Shown here one piece after another: positions 1-5,046 of a DNA stretch of 8,260 nt. A model generated the notes under the pieces. That model did no database searches, was not told the DNA's origin, and saw only the letters and a program-made list of their open reading frames with translations. Each line of letters opens with the position of its first letter. Positions within the stretch are counted from its first letter, which is position 1. A program made the translations under genes and the position numbers. Source of the DNA: Clostridiales bacterium UBA4362 (GTDB taxonomy: Bacteria > Bacillota > Clostridia > TANB77 > CAG-508); the NCBI GenBank assembly GCA_002393975.1, contig DGSM01000086.1, positions 1 through 8,260 on the forward strand. The letters are read 5' to 3'.

Positions 1-308
1 AAGTTAGAGTTTCAGATTATAAGGACTTACAATATATTATTAATGAACTTGGATATAAAGAATATGTATCTTTTAAAAAACATAGAAAAACATATACTAA
101 AACCATTAAAGGCATTGTTCACAATATAATGTTGGATACAATTGATGGTGTTGGAAAATATGTTGAATTAGAAATAATTGTTCATACTAAAGAAGAACAA
201 GAAAATAATAGAAGTGAATTAGATGACTTTGTAAAAAGAATGGGTTGTTTAGGACTTAAAGAAAAAGATAGACCATATAGAGATATAGTAAAAGCTAAAA
301 TGGGATAA
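1..308 (+). CDS. cyaB: Class IV adenylate cyclase (CYTH domain), 5'-truncated by window edge
   Basis: The reading frame is open from position 3 to a TAA at 306-308, giving the last ~101 residues of a protein whose start lies outside the window. The segment 'ELGYKEYVSFKKHRKTY' followed by 'LDTIDGVGKYVELEIIV' matches the C-terminal half of class IV adenylyl cyclases / CYTH triphosphate-tunnel proteins: a second 'LGY' helix, basic residues that line the tunnel (KKHRKTY), then the D-x-x-x-x-(L/V)G-x-(F/Y)-x-E(L/I)E strand carrying acidic metal ligands. Full-length family members are about 170-190 aa, so a little over half is visible. In the family these enzymes bind a nucleoside triphosphate in a beta-barrel tunnel; some make cAMP, others are tri- or thiamine-triphosphatases, so the exact substrate is uncertain. 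The gene ends at a strong hairpin shared with the convergent gene. Confidence 0.85.
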   Translation, partial: VRVSDYKDLQYIINELGYKEYVSFKKHRKTYTKTIKGIVHNIMLDTIDGVGKYVELEIIVHTKEEQENNRSELDDFVKRMGCLGLKEKDRPYRDIVKAKMG

Positions 309-312
309 AAAT

Positions 313-344
313 AAGAGTGCCAGGATTTCTATCCTGGCACTCTT
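313..344. terminator. Bidirectional intrinsic terminator between convergent genes
   Basis: A perfect 14-bp stem (313-326 with 331-344) closes a 4-nt loop (TTCT). Read on the minus strand it is followed by TTATTTTTAT, a good U-tract for the small minus-strand gene ending at 361. Read on the plus strand it is followed by only a short T run and lies 4 nt after the cyclase stop. It probably serves both genes, with the minus direction the better match. Confidence 0.9.
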
Positions 345-360
345 TCACGCTATTCAATTG

Positions 361-576
361 TTAGCTGACCTTGATGTAATGGATCATGCCATCGATTTCT
401 TTCTTTTCATAGCTTACATTAGCAAATGATAAGATGGAAACAACCCAATCATCAATTTCCCAGCTTTCCATAGTGAAAAGAGATTCACCAACTGCGGTCC
501 GGCTCACCCGGTCGATTTCTTGATCGATAACCTCATCCGAGAAGTACGTATTCAAATACTCCCTCGATCTTACCAT
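361..576 (-). CDS. Small acidic hypothetical protein (71 aa), probably acquired
   Basis: I do not recognise this family. The frame could open at 594, but AAGGAG at 585-590 sits 8 nt before the ATG at 576 and lies inside that longer frame, so 576 is the likely start (MVRSREYLNTYF...). The product is acidic, has no TM helix or signal peptide, and should be a small cytosolic helix/strand protein (for example 'SDEVIDQEIDRV', then 'ESWEIDDWVVSIL'). Base use is unlike the neighbours: a hand count gives about 42% GC, with codons such as CGG, TCG, ACC and GTC where adjacent genes use AGA and AT-ending codons. It is a one-gene transcription unit with its own promoter and terminator. This pattern fits a moron-like acquired cassette, but the role is unknown. 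Confidence 0.72.
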   Translation of the reverse strand: MVRSREYLNTYFSDEVIDQEIDRVSRTAVGESLFTMESWEIDDWVVSILSFANVSYEKKEIDGMIHYIKVS

Positions 577-584
577 ATGTAAGA

Positions 585-590
585 CTCCTT
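585..590 (-). promoter_or_regulatory. Ribosome binding site fixing the start at 576
   Basis: AAGGAG on the minus strand with an 8-nt gap to the ATG at 576. It rules out the longer in-frame start at 594, which has no Shine-Dalgarno sequence before it. Confidence 0.85.
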
Positions 591-609
591 CCATAGATGT
601 GATTTGATT

Positions 610-638
610 ATTATAGCATAAAATGTATATATTGTCTA
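610..638 (-). promoter_or_regulatory. Sigma-A-type promoter of the 71-aa gene
   Basis: On the minus strand TAGACA (633-638, 5 of 6 to TTGACA) is separated by exactly 17 nt from a perfect TATAAT (610-615). Transcription should start near 603, leaving a leader of about 26 nt before the ATG at 576. Confidence 0.85.
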
Positions 639-655
639 TTTTACAAAAGAATTAG

Positions 656-684
656 TTGACATAACAACGAAGATATGTTATAAT
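656..684 (+). promoter_or_regulatory. Fully consensus sigma-A promoter of the structured RNA
   Basis: A perfect TTGACA (656-661), a 17-nt spacer and a perfect TATAAT (679-684), with an upstream TGT that adds an extended -10 (TGn). This is the strongest promoter in the window. Transcription should start at about 690-693. It is divergent from the promoter of the 71-aa gene; the two -35 boxes are 17 bp apart. Confidence 0.93.
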
Positions 685-689
685 AAAAC

Positions 690-894
690 TTGTAAGGGAG
701 TAATAAGCATAAATAATATTATGGAACATTGATCAACAATCTGGCGTTTTAGACGTCTGGTCATGTTTTAAATTATGAGACTTATTTAGTTAAGCTAAAT
801 GGGTCATTTTTTATGCTCTTTGCCCACGAAAAGAGATTATAAATACCTGAAAAAGGGGACTTATTTAGCAAACACTAAATAAGTCTCCTTTTTT
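690..894 (+). ncRNA. Structured leader or small RNA of unknown class with competing hairpin arms
   Basis: This fills the 357-base gap between genes. From the inferred start the RNA has an outer stem (706-713 with 810-817, plus GGG 696-698 with CCC 823-825), an internal hairpin (725-735 with 758-767, one bulged U), a second hairpin (779-789 with 795-805) followed by ATTTTTT, and a final terminator (855-868 with 875-888). The arm at 777-789 is an exact 13-nt reverse complement of 875-887, the 3' side of the terminator, and 795-805 can also pair with the terminator's 5' side, so mutually exclusive folds exist. It ends about 39 nt before a start codon, as attenuating riboswitches do. I could not match it to a known class. 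It may instead be an abundant independent small RNA given its perfect promoter. Confidence 0.7.
851..894 (+). terminator. Intrinsic terminator of the leader/small RNA
   Basis: A 14-bp stem (855-868 with 875-888, one G-U pair) with a 6-nt loop, flanked by A4 and followed by T6 at 889-894. It lies between the RNA's promoter and the ATG at 934, so read-through or antitermination is needed if the downstream gene uses this promoter. Confidence 0.92.
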
Positions 895-919
895 ACACCC
901 TTATTCCATTGAATGAAAA

Positions 920-925
920 GGGAGG
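920..925 (+). promoter_or_regulatory. Ribosome binding site fixing the start at 934
   Basis: GGGAGG with an 8-nt gap to the ATG at 934. It lies inside the longer frame that opens at 913, so it argues against the 913 start. Confidence 0.85.
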
Positions 926-933
926 TATTTAAA

Positions 934-1569
934 ATGATGGAGAAATATTTTAGACCAATTAATGCGGACGAATACGTAAGACAAGGAATCGTAGAAGGAA
1001 AATTTATACCAGAAGAAGTAAGAAAAACAGCTAGAATTAAAGCAAGAAGAGGTACAGAGGGAGAAAAGATTGTTACTATTTTACCAAGTGGCTTAAAAGA
1101 AATAGCAGGAGTGGTAAAGGTTGATCCTAAAACAGGAAGAACTGGCTGGGTTGTAACAAATCCTGCAGGCGAACAATATATTATAGAGGATTCAGACTTT
1201 GAAGCTTTATATATGGAAGATCAAGAACATCCTGGAGAATTCAAAAAGAAAGTTCCATTCTTGGCTGTTCAAATTAATGAAAATGTTGCTTTCACAAACA
1301 AATATAACGAAGAAATGAAAATCGAAGCTGGAGGATACTTAGTATTCCATGATGATGCAAGAGGACTATTAGGAAAAGGAACATATGGAATTGCTCAAGA
1401 AGCTTGGGGAGCATATGAAAAAACTGGACTTAGTAGAAAAGAAGCTTTAAAGAAAGCAATAAGAGTATATGGAATTACTAGAGAAGAAATGGAAGCAGCA
1501 AGAGCAGGACAATCTCAAGTAGATGGACAAGGTACACCAGACAAAGATCCACAAGATCTAGATGATTAA
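934..1569 (+). CDS. Conserved hypothetical protein with two PGDYG-like repeats (211 aa)
   Basis: The start is set by GGGAGG 8 nt upstream of ATG 934. The protein is soluble, without signal peptide or TM helix. Residues ~50-94 carry 'TGRTGWVVTNPAGEQYIIED' then 'FEALY', and residues ~110-163 carry 'EEMKIEAGGYLVFHDD' then 'YGIAQEAWGAYE'. Both share the plan of small PGDYG-type domains (a strand ending G-x-[W/Y]-[L/V]-V, then a 'Y.I....F...Y' element), so the protein looks like an internal duplication. An acidic, Gln/Gly/Pro-rich tail (from ~190) is likely disordered. PGDYG-like domains are scattered in phage and bacterial proteins without a known activity, so no function is proposed. It is monocistronic: a leader RNA with terminator lies upstream and a terminator downstream. 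The link to PGDYG is from memory of the motif and is tentative. Confidence 0.8.
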   Translation: MMEKYFRPINADEYVRQGIVEGKFIPEEVRKTARIKARRGTEGEKIVTILPSGLKEIAGVVKVDPKTGRTGWVVTNPAGEQYIIEDSDFEALYMEDQEHPGEFKKKVPFLAVQINENVAFTNKYNEEMKIEAGGYLVFHDDARGLLGKGTYGIAQEAWGAYEKTGLSRKEALKKAIRVYGITREEMEAARAGQSQVDGQGTPDKDPQDLDD

Positions 1570-1600
1570 TTAAATAATTTTAATACAAGCAAATACGAGA

Positions 1601-1635
1601 AAGAGTCCACCGATAATTTCGGTGGACTTTTTATA
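1601..1635 (+). terminator. Intrinsic terminator after the 211-aa gene
   Basis: A 10-bp perfect core stem (1604-1613 with 1619-1628), extendable to 13 pairs with flanking A-U and G-U pairs, and a 5-nt loop, followed by a T run. It lies 32 nt after the stop. On the minus strand the tract after the stem is poorer, so it is mainly a plus-strand terminator, though it may help stop the convergent gene. Confidence 0.92.
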
Positions 1636-1682
1636 TTATAATTTTATTAAACTATATTGTATTATATTAAATTAAAAGAAAT

Positions 1683-1700
1683 AAAAATAAAAATAAAAAT
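1683..1700. repeat. Short AAAAAT simple repeat in convergent intergenic DNA
   Basis: Three perfect AAAAAT units in the AT-only stretch between the convergent genes. On the minus strand they appear as T-rich blocks after the stop of the 101-aa gene and could aid transcript release. Nothing else is seen in 1640-1726. Confidence 0.7.
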
Positions 1701-1726
1701 AACTTAACTAATCATTATCATTATAC

Positions 1727-2032
1727 TTATCTTTCGTCTCTATCTAAATCATTTTCAACTTTTTTTATTTGTTTTTGTTCTTTTTTATCAAATAATATAC
1801 TTCTTAAATCTTTATAATGACCATATTTAAATTGAGTTGTCTTTCTTTTATTATCAAACATTTCTTCTAAAATGCTATATGCTTCTTCTGGGTCAATATG
1901 TGATTCAGCACAAAATTCATTAAAATATTCTTTAGCATAAGTTTCTCTTTTTTCTTTATCATCTAAATCATGAAAAGCTCTCCTTGCATCAAATAATCTT
2001 GTTTCTACTAATAATCTTTGTTCATCAGTCAT
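1727..2032 (-). CDS. Hypothetical charged helical protein (101 aa)
   Basis: I do not recognise this family. The ATG at 2032 follows AAAGGAG by 7 nt, a good Shine-Dalgarno. The product is rich in charged residues (Glu, Asp, Lys, Arg), has no TM helix or signal peptide, and should be mostly alpha-helical; the last 25 residues ('KKEQKQIKKVENDLDRDER') may form a coiled helix. The stretch 'DARRAFHDLDDKEKRETYAKEY' recalls the end of a J-domain ('A...L.D...R..YD'), but there is no HPD motif, so it should not be called DnaJ-like. It is a single-gene unit transcribed away from the nucleotidyltransferase gene, with overlapping divergent promoters. Codon use matches the AT-rich surroundings, so it appears native. 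Confidence 0.78.
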   Translation of the reverse strand: MTDEQRLLVETRLFDARRAFHDLDDKEKRETYAKEYFNEFCAESHIDPEEAYSILEEMFDNKRKTTQFKYGHYKDLRSILFDKKEQKQIKKVENDLDRDER

Positions 2033-2052
2033 TTTAGTTCTCCTTTGAACTA

Positions 2053-2081
2053 ATTATATACTGGAAAAGATGATTTGAAAA
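2053..2081 (-). promoter_or_regulatory. Promoter of the 101-aa gene
   Basis: On the minus strand a perfect TATAAT (2053-2058) lies 17 nt from TTTTCA (2076-2081, 4 of 6). Its -35 box overlaps the -35 box of the divergent plus-strand promoter, so the two cannot readily be occupied at once. Confidence 0.7.
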
Positions 2082-2103
2082 TACTTTAATAATAAAATAT
2101 AAT
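2075..2103 (+). promoter_or_regulatory. Promoter of the nucleotidyltransferase gene
   Basis: TTGAAA (2075-2080, 5 of 6), a 17-nt spacer and a perfect TATAAT (2098-2103). Transcription should begin near 2110, giving a purine-rich, unstructured leader of about 100 nt before ATG 2209. Confidence 0.8.
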
Positions 2104-2208
2104 ACGAAAAAATATAAAAAAAAATTAAGAAAACATAAAATAATAAAAGTAAAACAATAAAACAATAACGCAATAAGAATAAAATATTAAACTAGTAGGA
2201 GAAATTAA

Positions 2209-2706
2209 ATGGAGAAGAAAAAGTATAAAGTTGGAATGTATGGGGGAAAGTTTATGCCATTTCATAAAGGACACTTACATTGTGTAGAAGTGGCAAGTTC
2301 TATGTGTGACAAGCTATATGTAATTTTATTTCATGGTAGTGATCAAGAAATAGAAATACTTAAGACTAGAAAAGAAGAATGGCTTACAGTTAAGTCTAGA
2401 GAAGAACATATGAAAAAAGCATGCGAAAAATTTAAAAATGTAGTAGTAACTTCAATAGATGTTACTGGATGTAAGAATGAAGATGGGAGTGAAAATTGGG
2501 ATAAAGAAACAAAGCTTGTGCTAGATGTTTGTGGTCATTTAGATGCTGTTTTTGGTAGTGAAGTTGAGTATAGTGATTATTATTCTAGAGCTTATCCTGA
2601 TGCTGTTTATGAGATTATAGATGTTGATAGAAATGCTTGTCCTATTAGTGGAACTAAGATTAGAGAGATGAAAGATGATGAAGAAAGAAAAAAATGGATT
2701 GTTTAA
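2209..2706 (+). CDS. NadR-like / cytidylyltransferase-family nucleotidyltransferase (165 aa)
   Basis: A single Rossmann-like HIGH-type nucleotidyltransferase domain. The ATP-binding motif 'GGKFMPFHKGH' (residues 12-22) fits GxFxPxHxGH, and 'ISGTKIR' (146-152) fits the C-terminal ISxTxxR motif that contacts the triphosphate. Enzymes of this superfamily transfer a nucleotidyl group from ATP or CTP to a phosphorylated acceptor. The closest resemblance is to the N-terminal NMN adenylyltransferase domain of NadR, but the protein ends right after the domain, so the ribosylnicotinamide kinase domain of full NadR is absent. NMN is therefore a guess; other phosphorylated acceptors are possible. The start is supported by AGGAG about 8 nt upstream. 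It is cytosolic, in a single-gene unit with its own promoter and a weak terminator, and not obviously co-transcribed with thyX. Confidence 0.85.
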   Translation: MEKKKYKVGMYGGKFMPFHKGHLHCVEVASSMCDKLYVILFHGSDQEIEILKTRKEEWLTVKSREEHMKKACEKFKNVVVTSIDVTGCKNEDGSENWDKETKLVLDVCGHLDAVFGSEVEYSDYYSRAYPDAVYEIIDVDRNACPISGTKIREMKDDEERKKWIV

Positions 2707-2732
2707 AATTTTTATTTACAATCGTTTTTTTT
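2697..2732 (+). terminator. Weak intrinsic terminator after the nucleotidyltransferase gene
   Basis: GATTGT (2697-2702, inside the last codons) pairs with ACAATC (2718-2723) across a 15-nt loop, followed after one G by eight Ts (2725-2732). The stem is short and the loop large, so termination may be partial. The right arm overlaps the -35 box of the thyX promoter. Confidence 0.5.
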
Positions 2733-2743
2733 ATTGATATATT
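2715..2743 (+). promoter_or_regulatory. Promoter of the thyX operon
   Basis: TTTACA (2715-2720, 5 of 6), a 17-nt spacer and TATATT (2738-2743, 5 of 6) with a TGA extension just before the -10. Transcription should begin near 2750, giving a leader of roughly 47 nt. Confidence 0.75.
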
Positions 2744-2796
2744 CCAAATGAATTTACAAGAAATAAAAAATAATAAAAGTTTTAGGAGGAAATACT

Positions 2797-3477
2797 ATGA
2801 AATTAATTGATCCAGTGGTTTTCGTTCAGGATTATGATGGAATTCAAATTATGAAAAACATTGAAAGAGCATGTAGAGTTTGCTACAGATCAGAAGGAAA
2901 TATTACAGAAGATAGTTATAAAAAACTTTTAAAAAATTGTATAAATAGAGGACATGAATCAGTTTTAGAACATGAAAAAATATCAGTAAGAATTATAGCC
3001 GATATTGGAACTTATAAAGATTTGACTAGACATAGACATGCTTCTTTCTCTGTTGAGAGTACTAGATATTGTAATTATGGAAAAGATAAATTTGGAAATG
3101 AAATAAAATTTATTAAACCATGCCATATAGAGGAAGAAACAGAGCTTTATAAAATATGGGAGAAGAGTTTAAAAGATATTGAAAAGGCATATGTAAAAAT
3201 GTCAGATATGGGAGCTCTTCCTGATCAATTGAGAATGATTCTTCCACATAGTACAGCAGCAGAATATGCTATGACAGCTAATATTCGTGAATGGAAGCAT
3301 ATATTGAGCTTAAGAACTGCAAAGATGACACATCCATCAATAAGACAAATTCTTATACCACTTCTTTTGAAATTTAAAGAAGATATGCCTGAAATATTTG
3401 ATTCAGTAGAGTATGATGAAGAATTTCCAAAAGAAAAATATGCTAAGTTATATTTGATGAGTGAAGAGGATCAATAA
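2797..3477 (+). CDS. thyX: Flavin-dependent thymidylate synthase ThyX
   Basis: ThyX makes dTMP from dUMP using methylene-tetrahydrofolate, FAD and NADPH, without the DHFR-coupled oxidation of folate needed by ThyA. The signature RHRX7S is present as 'RHRHASFSVES' (residues 78-88), followed by 'TRY'. 'GHESVLEH' (52-59) is the family's N-terminal conserved block, and 'ANIREWKHILSLRTAKMTHP' then 'SIRQI' (161-185) is the C-terminal block with the substrate-contacting Arg and His. At 226 aa the length is normal and no key block is missing. The start follows AGGAGG by 7 nt. It is the first gene of a two-gene operon; the downstream DUF1653 gene begins 22 nt after its stop. Its presence implies thymidylate synthesis independent of ThyA, unless thyA lies elsewhere in the genome. 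Confidence 0.97.
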   Translation: MKLIDPVVFVQDYDGIQIMKNIERACRVCYRSEGNITEDSYKKLLKNCINRGHESVLEHEKISVRIIADIGTYKDLTRHRHASFSVESTRYCNYGKDKFGNEIKFIKPCHIEEETELYKIWEKSLKDIEKAYVKMSDMGALPDQLRMILPHSTAAEYAMTANIREWKHILSLRTAKMTHPSIRQILIPLLLKFKEDMPEIFDSVEYDEEFPKEKYAKLYLMSEEDQ

Positions 3478-3488
3478 TTATTTAATAT

Positions 3489-3494
3489 TAGGAG
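3489..3494 (+). promoter_or_regulatory. Ribosome binding site fixing the start at 3500
   Basis: TAGGAG with a 5-nt gap to the ATG at 3500, lying just after the thyX stop. A longer frame opens at 3461 inside thyX but has no matching site. Confidence 0.8.
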
Positions 3495-3499
3495 AAATC

Positions 3500-3754
3500 A
3501 TGAAAGAAAGAGAAGTAAAGCCTTATTCAATTTGGAGACATTTTAAAGGAAATACTGCAGTTGTAATTACTATTGCTACACATAGTGAAACTGGAGAAAA
3601 AATGGTTATCTATAGTTGTGTTGGAAATAAAGGAAACACTAACCATAAAGATGGAATATATGCAAGACCATTAGATATGTTTCTATCAGAAGTTGATCAT
3701 GAAAAATATCCAAATGTAAAACAAAAATATCGTTTTGAAGAAATAAAAGATTAA
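3500..3754 (+). CDS. DUF1653 family protein (84 aa)
   Basis: The sequence follows the DUF1653 plan: 'IWRHFKGN' near the N-terminus (usual form Y-x-HFKG), 'ATHSETGEKMVIYSC' (usual form a.HsEtgE.mVvY), then 'ARPLDMFLSEV' (usual form vRPlemF...V), and a closing 'KYRFEEI'. The family is a small cytosolic beta-barrel-like domain of unknown function, typically 70-90 aa, so this copy is complete. The start is set by TAGGAG 5 nt upstream of ATG 3500. It is co-transcribed with thyX and ends at a strong terminator. DUF1653 genes are often housekeeping neighbours without a known activity, so the pairing with thyX does not prove a shared function. Confidence 0.92.
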   Translation: MKEREVKPYSIWRHFKGNTAVVITIATHSETGEKMVIYSCVGNKGNTNHKDGIYARPLDMFLSEVDHEKYPNVKQKYRFEEIKD

Positions 3755-3755
3755 T

Positions 3756-3786
3756 AAAAAGCACCTGATGAAGGTGCTTTTTTAGA
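3756..3786 (+). terminator. Intrinsic terminator of the thyX operon
   Basis: An 11-bp stem (3756-3766 with 3772-3782) with a GATGA loop and a T run, beginning 2 nt after the stop. It separates the thyX operon from the envelope operon. Confidence 0.93.
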
Positions 3787-3839
3787 TAACTATATTAGTG
3801 AATATTTAATAGTTTTGAAAATGTTTTGCAATACTAGTT

Positions 3840-3848
3840 TGCTATAAT
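3840..3848 (+). promoter_or_regulatory. Extended -10 promoter of the envelope operon
   Basis: TGC followed by a perfect TATAAT (3843-3848) makes an extended -10. No good -35 exists at 16-18 nt (TTGAAA at 3815-3820 is 22 nt away), so the promoter relies on the extended -10 or an activator. The start should be near 3855. Confidence 0.65.
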
Positions 3849-3857
3849 TATTGAATA

Positions 3858-3880
3858 ATAAATAATTATGGATTATTTAT
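3858..3880 (+). repeat. Inverted repeat at the transcription start of the envelope operon
   Basis: Perfect 9-bp arms, ATAAATAAT (3858-3866) and ATTATTTAT (3872-3880), around a 5-nt centre. It lies immediately after the -10 box. It could be an operator for a dimeric regulator or a weak 5'-UTR hairpin. The arms are pure A/T, so chance is possible. Confidence 0.5.
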
Positions 3881-3917
3881 AAAAAAGAATACTGCTTTTT
3901 ATTAGATAGGAGTTATC

Positions 3918-5015
3918 ATGATTGAATCTAATAGCGAAGAAATAAAAATATATTCCAATTTTAATAATAGTAAATCTATTAGAGCATTTACATGTGCTTC
4001 TGTTTTAAGTTTTGTTTTCTTTATCGCATCAATAGTATTAATGGGATTAACAATATTTGCAATAATGTATATTCTATTATTATTACTTTTGTTAGCGGTA
4101 ATTTTTGTTTTAAAGAAAAATGAAAAAGAACCAAAATTAAGTGCAAAGATTACCAAAGATAGAATTGAAATGTATAAAGGAGTAGACGTTATTAAATATA
4201 ATTTTGATGACGTGGTTTCTGTTACATATGATACTTTAAGTTCATCTAATTATAATGAGATTTTTATTAATTATATAGATCCTAAGAATGGAAAGAAAAA
4301 GACTCAATTCTTTATTTTAAGAGGAATGAGAAATAATGAGTTTTGCAATATTTGTAATACTATTATTGAAAAGAAGAAAAAAGGTGTTCCTATAGATTCT
4401 TTAAAAATTGAAAAAGAAGATAAAGATGTTACTAATGAAAATAATAATGCTAATCAAAAGTTAAGTGATTTAGATGATGATATATATTGTTATATAGGAA
4501 ATGAAGTACAATCAGAGATCTTTAATGGTAAAAGAGTACTAAATAGAGCACCTATTAATGTTGCAATTTTAATGAATAAAAACCAAAAGATTTTTAAATA
4601 TATCTATAAGAAAAAAGATAATTTGATATTAAATAATTGTTATAGAATCATAAAAAGCAAGATGAAAAGCACAAGATTAGAAGAAGTTAAAGATGCTAAA
4701 ATGGATTCTTCAGCAATAATTGAATATAAATCGAAATTAGAGAATGTTGATAGAATTATAGATGATAAAGAATGTATTGAGGAATCTAATAAGATTTATT
4801 ATAGGATGGAGCTTATTAGAGCTATATTGGATTATGTAATAATTATAGGTTTTGTTCTTCATTTAATTCTTTTTGCAATAATAAGAAAATATTTATTATC
4901 TTCTATGATATTTGGGATTCCTATTATAGTGATAGTTATAATTAGTGGAATTATTTTGGTAATTCATAATAAAAAAATTCTAAACATAGAAATTAAAGCT
5001 ATTGATAAAAAATAA
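3918..5015 (+). CDS. Four-TM membrane protein, possible PH-like domain (365 aa)
   Basis: I do not recognise a named family. Residues ~23-65 form a hairpin of two membrane helices with almost no turn. Residues ~72-155 ('SAKITKDRIEMYKGVDVIKYNFDD' region, then 'FFILRGM' and a closing helix) look like a bacterial PH-like domain, which commonly follows such a TM pair; this is inference from layout. A charged linker (~160-180) leads to a second soluble region (~185-298), and two more helices follow (~303-322 and 328-349) with a basic C-terminus. The basic flanks place both soluble regions in the cytoplasm. The start follows TAGGAG by 5 nt. It is the first gene of the envelope operon, 31 nt ahead of the Q/N-rich surface gene, with no terminator between, so it may organise or regulate the downstream membrane proteins. 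Confidence 0.8.
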   Translation: MIESNSEEIKIYSNFNNSKSIRAFTCASVLSFVFFIASIVLMGLTIFAIMYILLLLLLLAVIFVLKKNEKEPKLSAKITKDRIEMYKGVDVIKYNFDDVVSVTYDTLSSSNYNEIFINYIDPKNGKKKTQFFILRGMRNNEFCNICNTIIEKKKKGVPIDSLKIEKEDKDVTNENNNANQKLSDLDDDIYCYIGNEVQSEIFNGKRVLNRAPINVAILMNKNQKIFKYIYKKKDNLILNNCYRIIKSKMKSTRLEEVKDAKMDSSAIIEYKSKLENVDRIIDDKECIEESNKIYYRMELIRAILDYVIIIGFVLHLILFAIIRKYLLSSMIFGIPIIVIVIISGIILVIHNKKILNIEIKAIDKK

Positions 5016-5030
5016 TAGTACTTTATAAAG

Positions 5031-5036
5031 AAGGAG
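5031..5036 (+). promoter_or_regulatory. Ribosome binding site for a TTG start
   Basis: AAGGAG with a 10-nt gap to TTG 5047. The next in-frame ATG is at 5182, inside the repeat region and without a site of its own, so the TTG start is preferred. Confidence 0.75.
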
Positions 5037-5046
5037 AAATAAAAAA

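Noticed and set aside
577..594. Longer start for the 71-aa protein
   Set aside because: The ribosome site AAGGAG lies inside this extension and points to the ATG at 576.
690..894. T-box, yybP-ykoY, purine or other named riboswitch
   Set aside because: The GGGAGTA and TTTGCCC ends faintly recall yybP-ykoY, but its conserved junction loops are not in place, and no T-box sequence or other class signature is seen.
913..933. Longer start for the 211-aa protein
   Set aside because: GGGAGG at 920-925 lies inside it and is ideally spaced for ATG 934.
1955..2000. J-domain (DnaJ-like) in the 101-aa protein
   Set aside because: The local resemblance lacks the essential HPD motif and the order of helices does not fit.
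3461..3499. Longer start for the DUF1653 protein, overlapping thyX
   Set aside because: TAGGAG at 3489-3494 serves ATG 3500, and DUF1653 homology begins after it.
3902..4156. Minus-strand 84-aa ORF
   Set aside because: It is antisense to the TM-coding start of the 365-aa gene, has no ribosome site, and its composition mirrors the AT-rich helices opposite.
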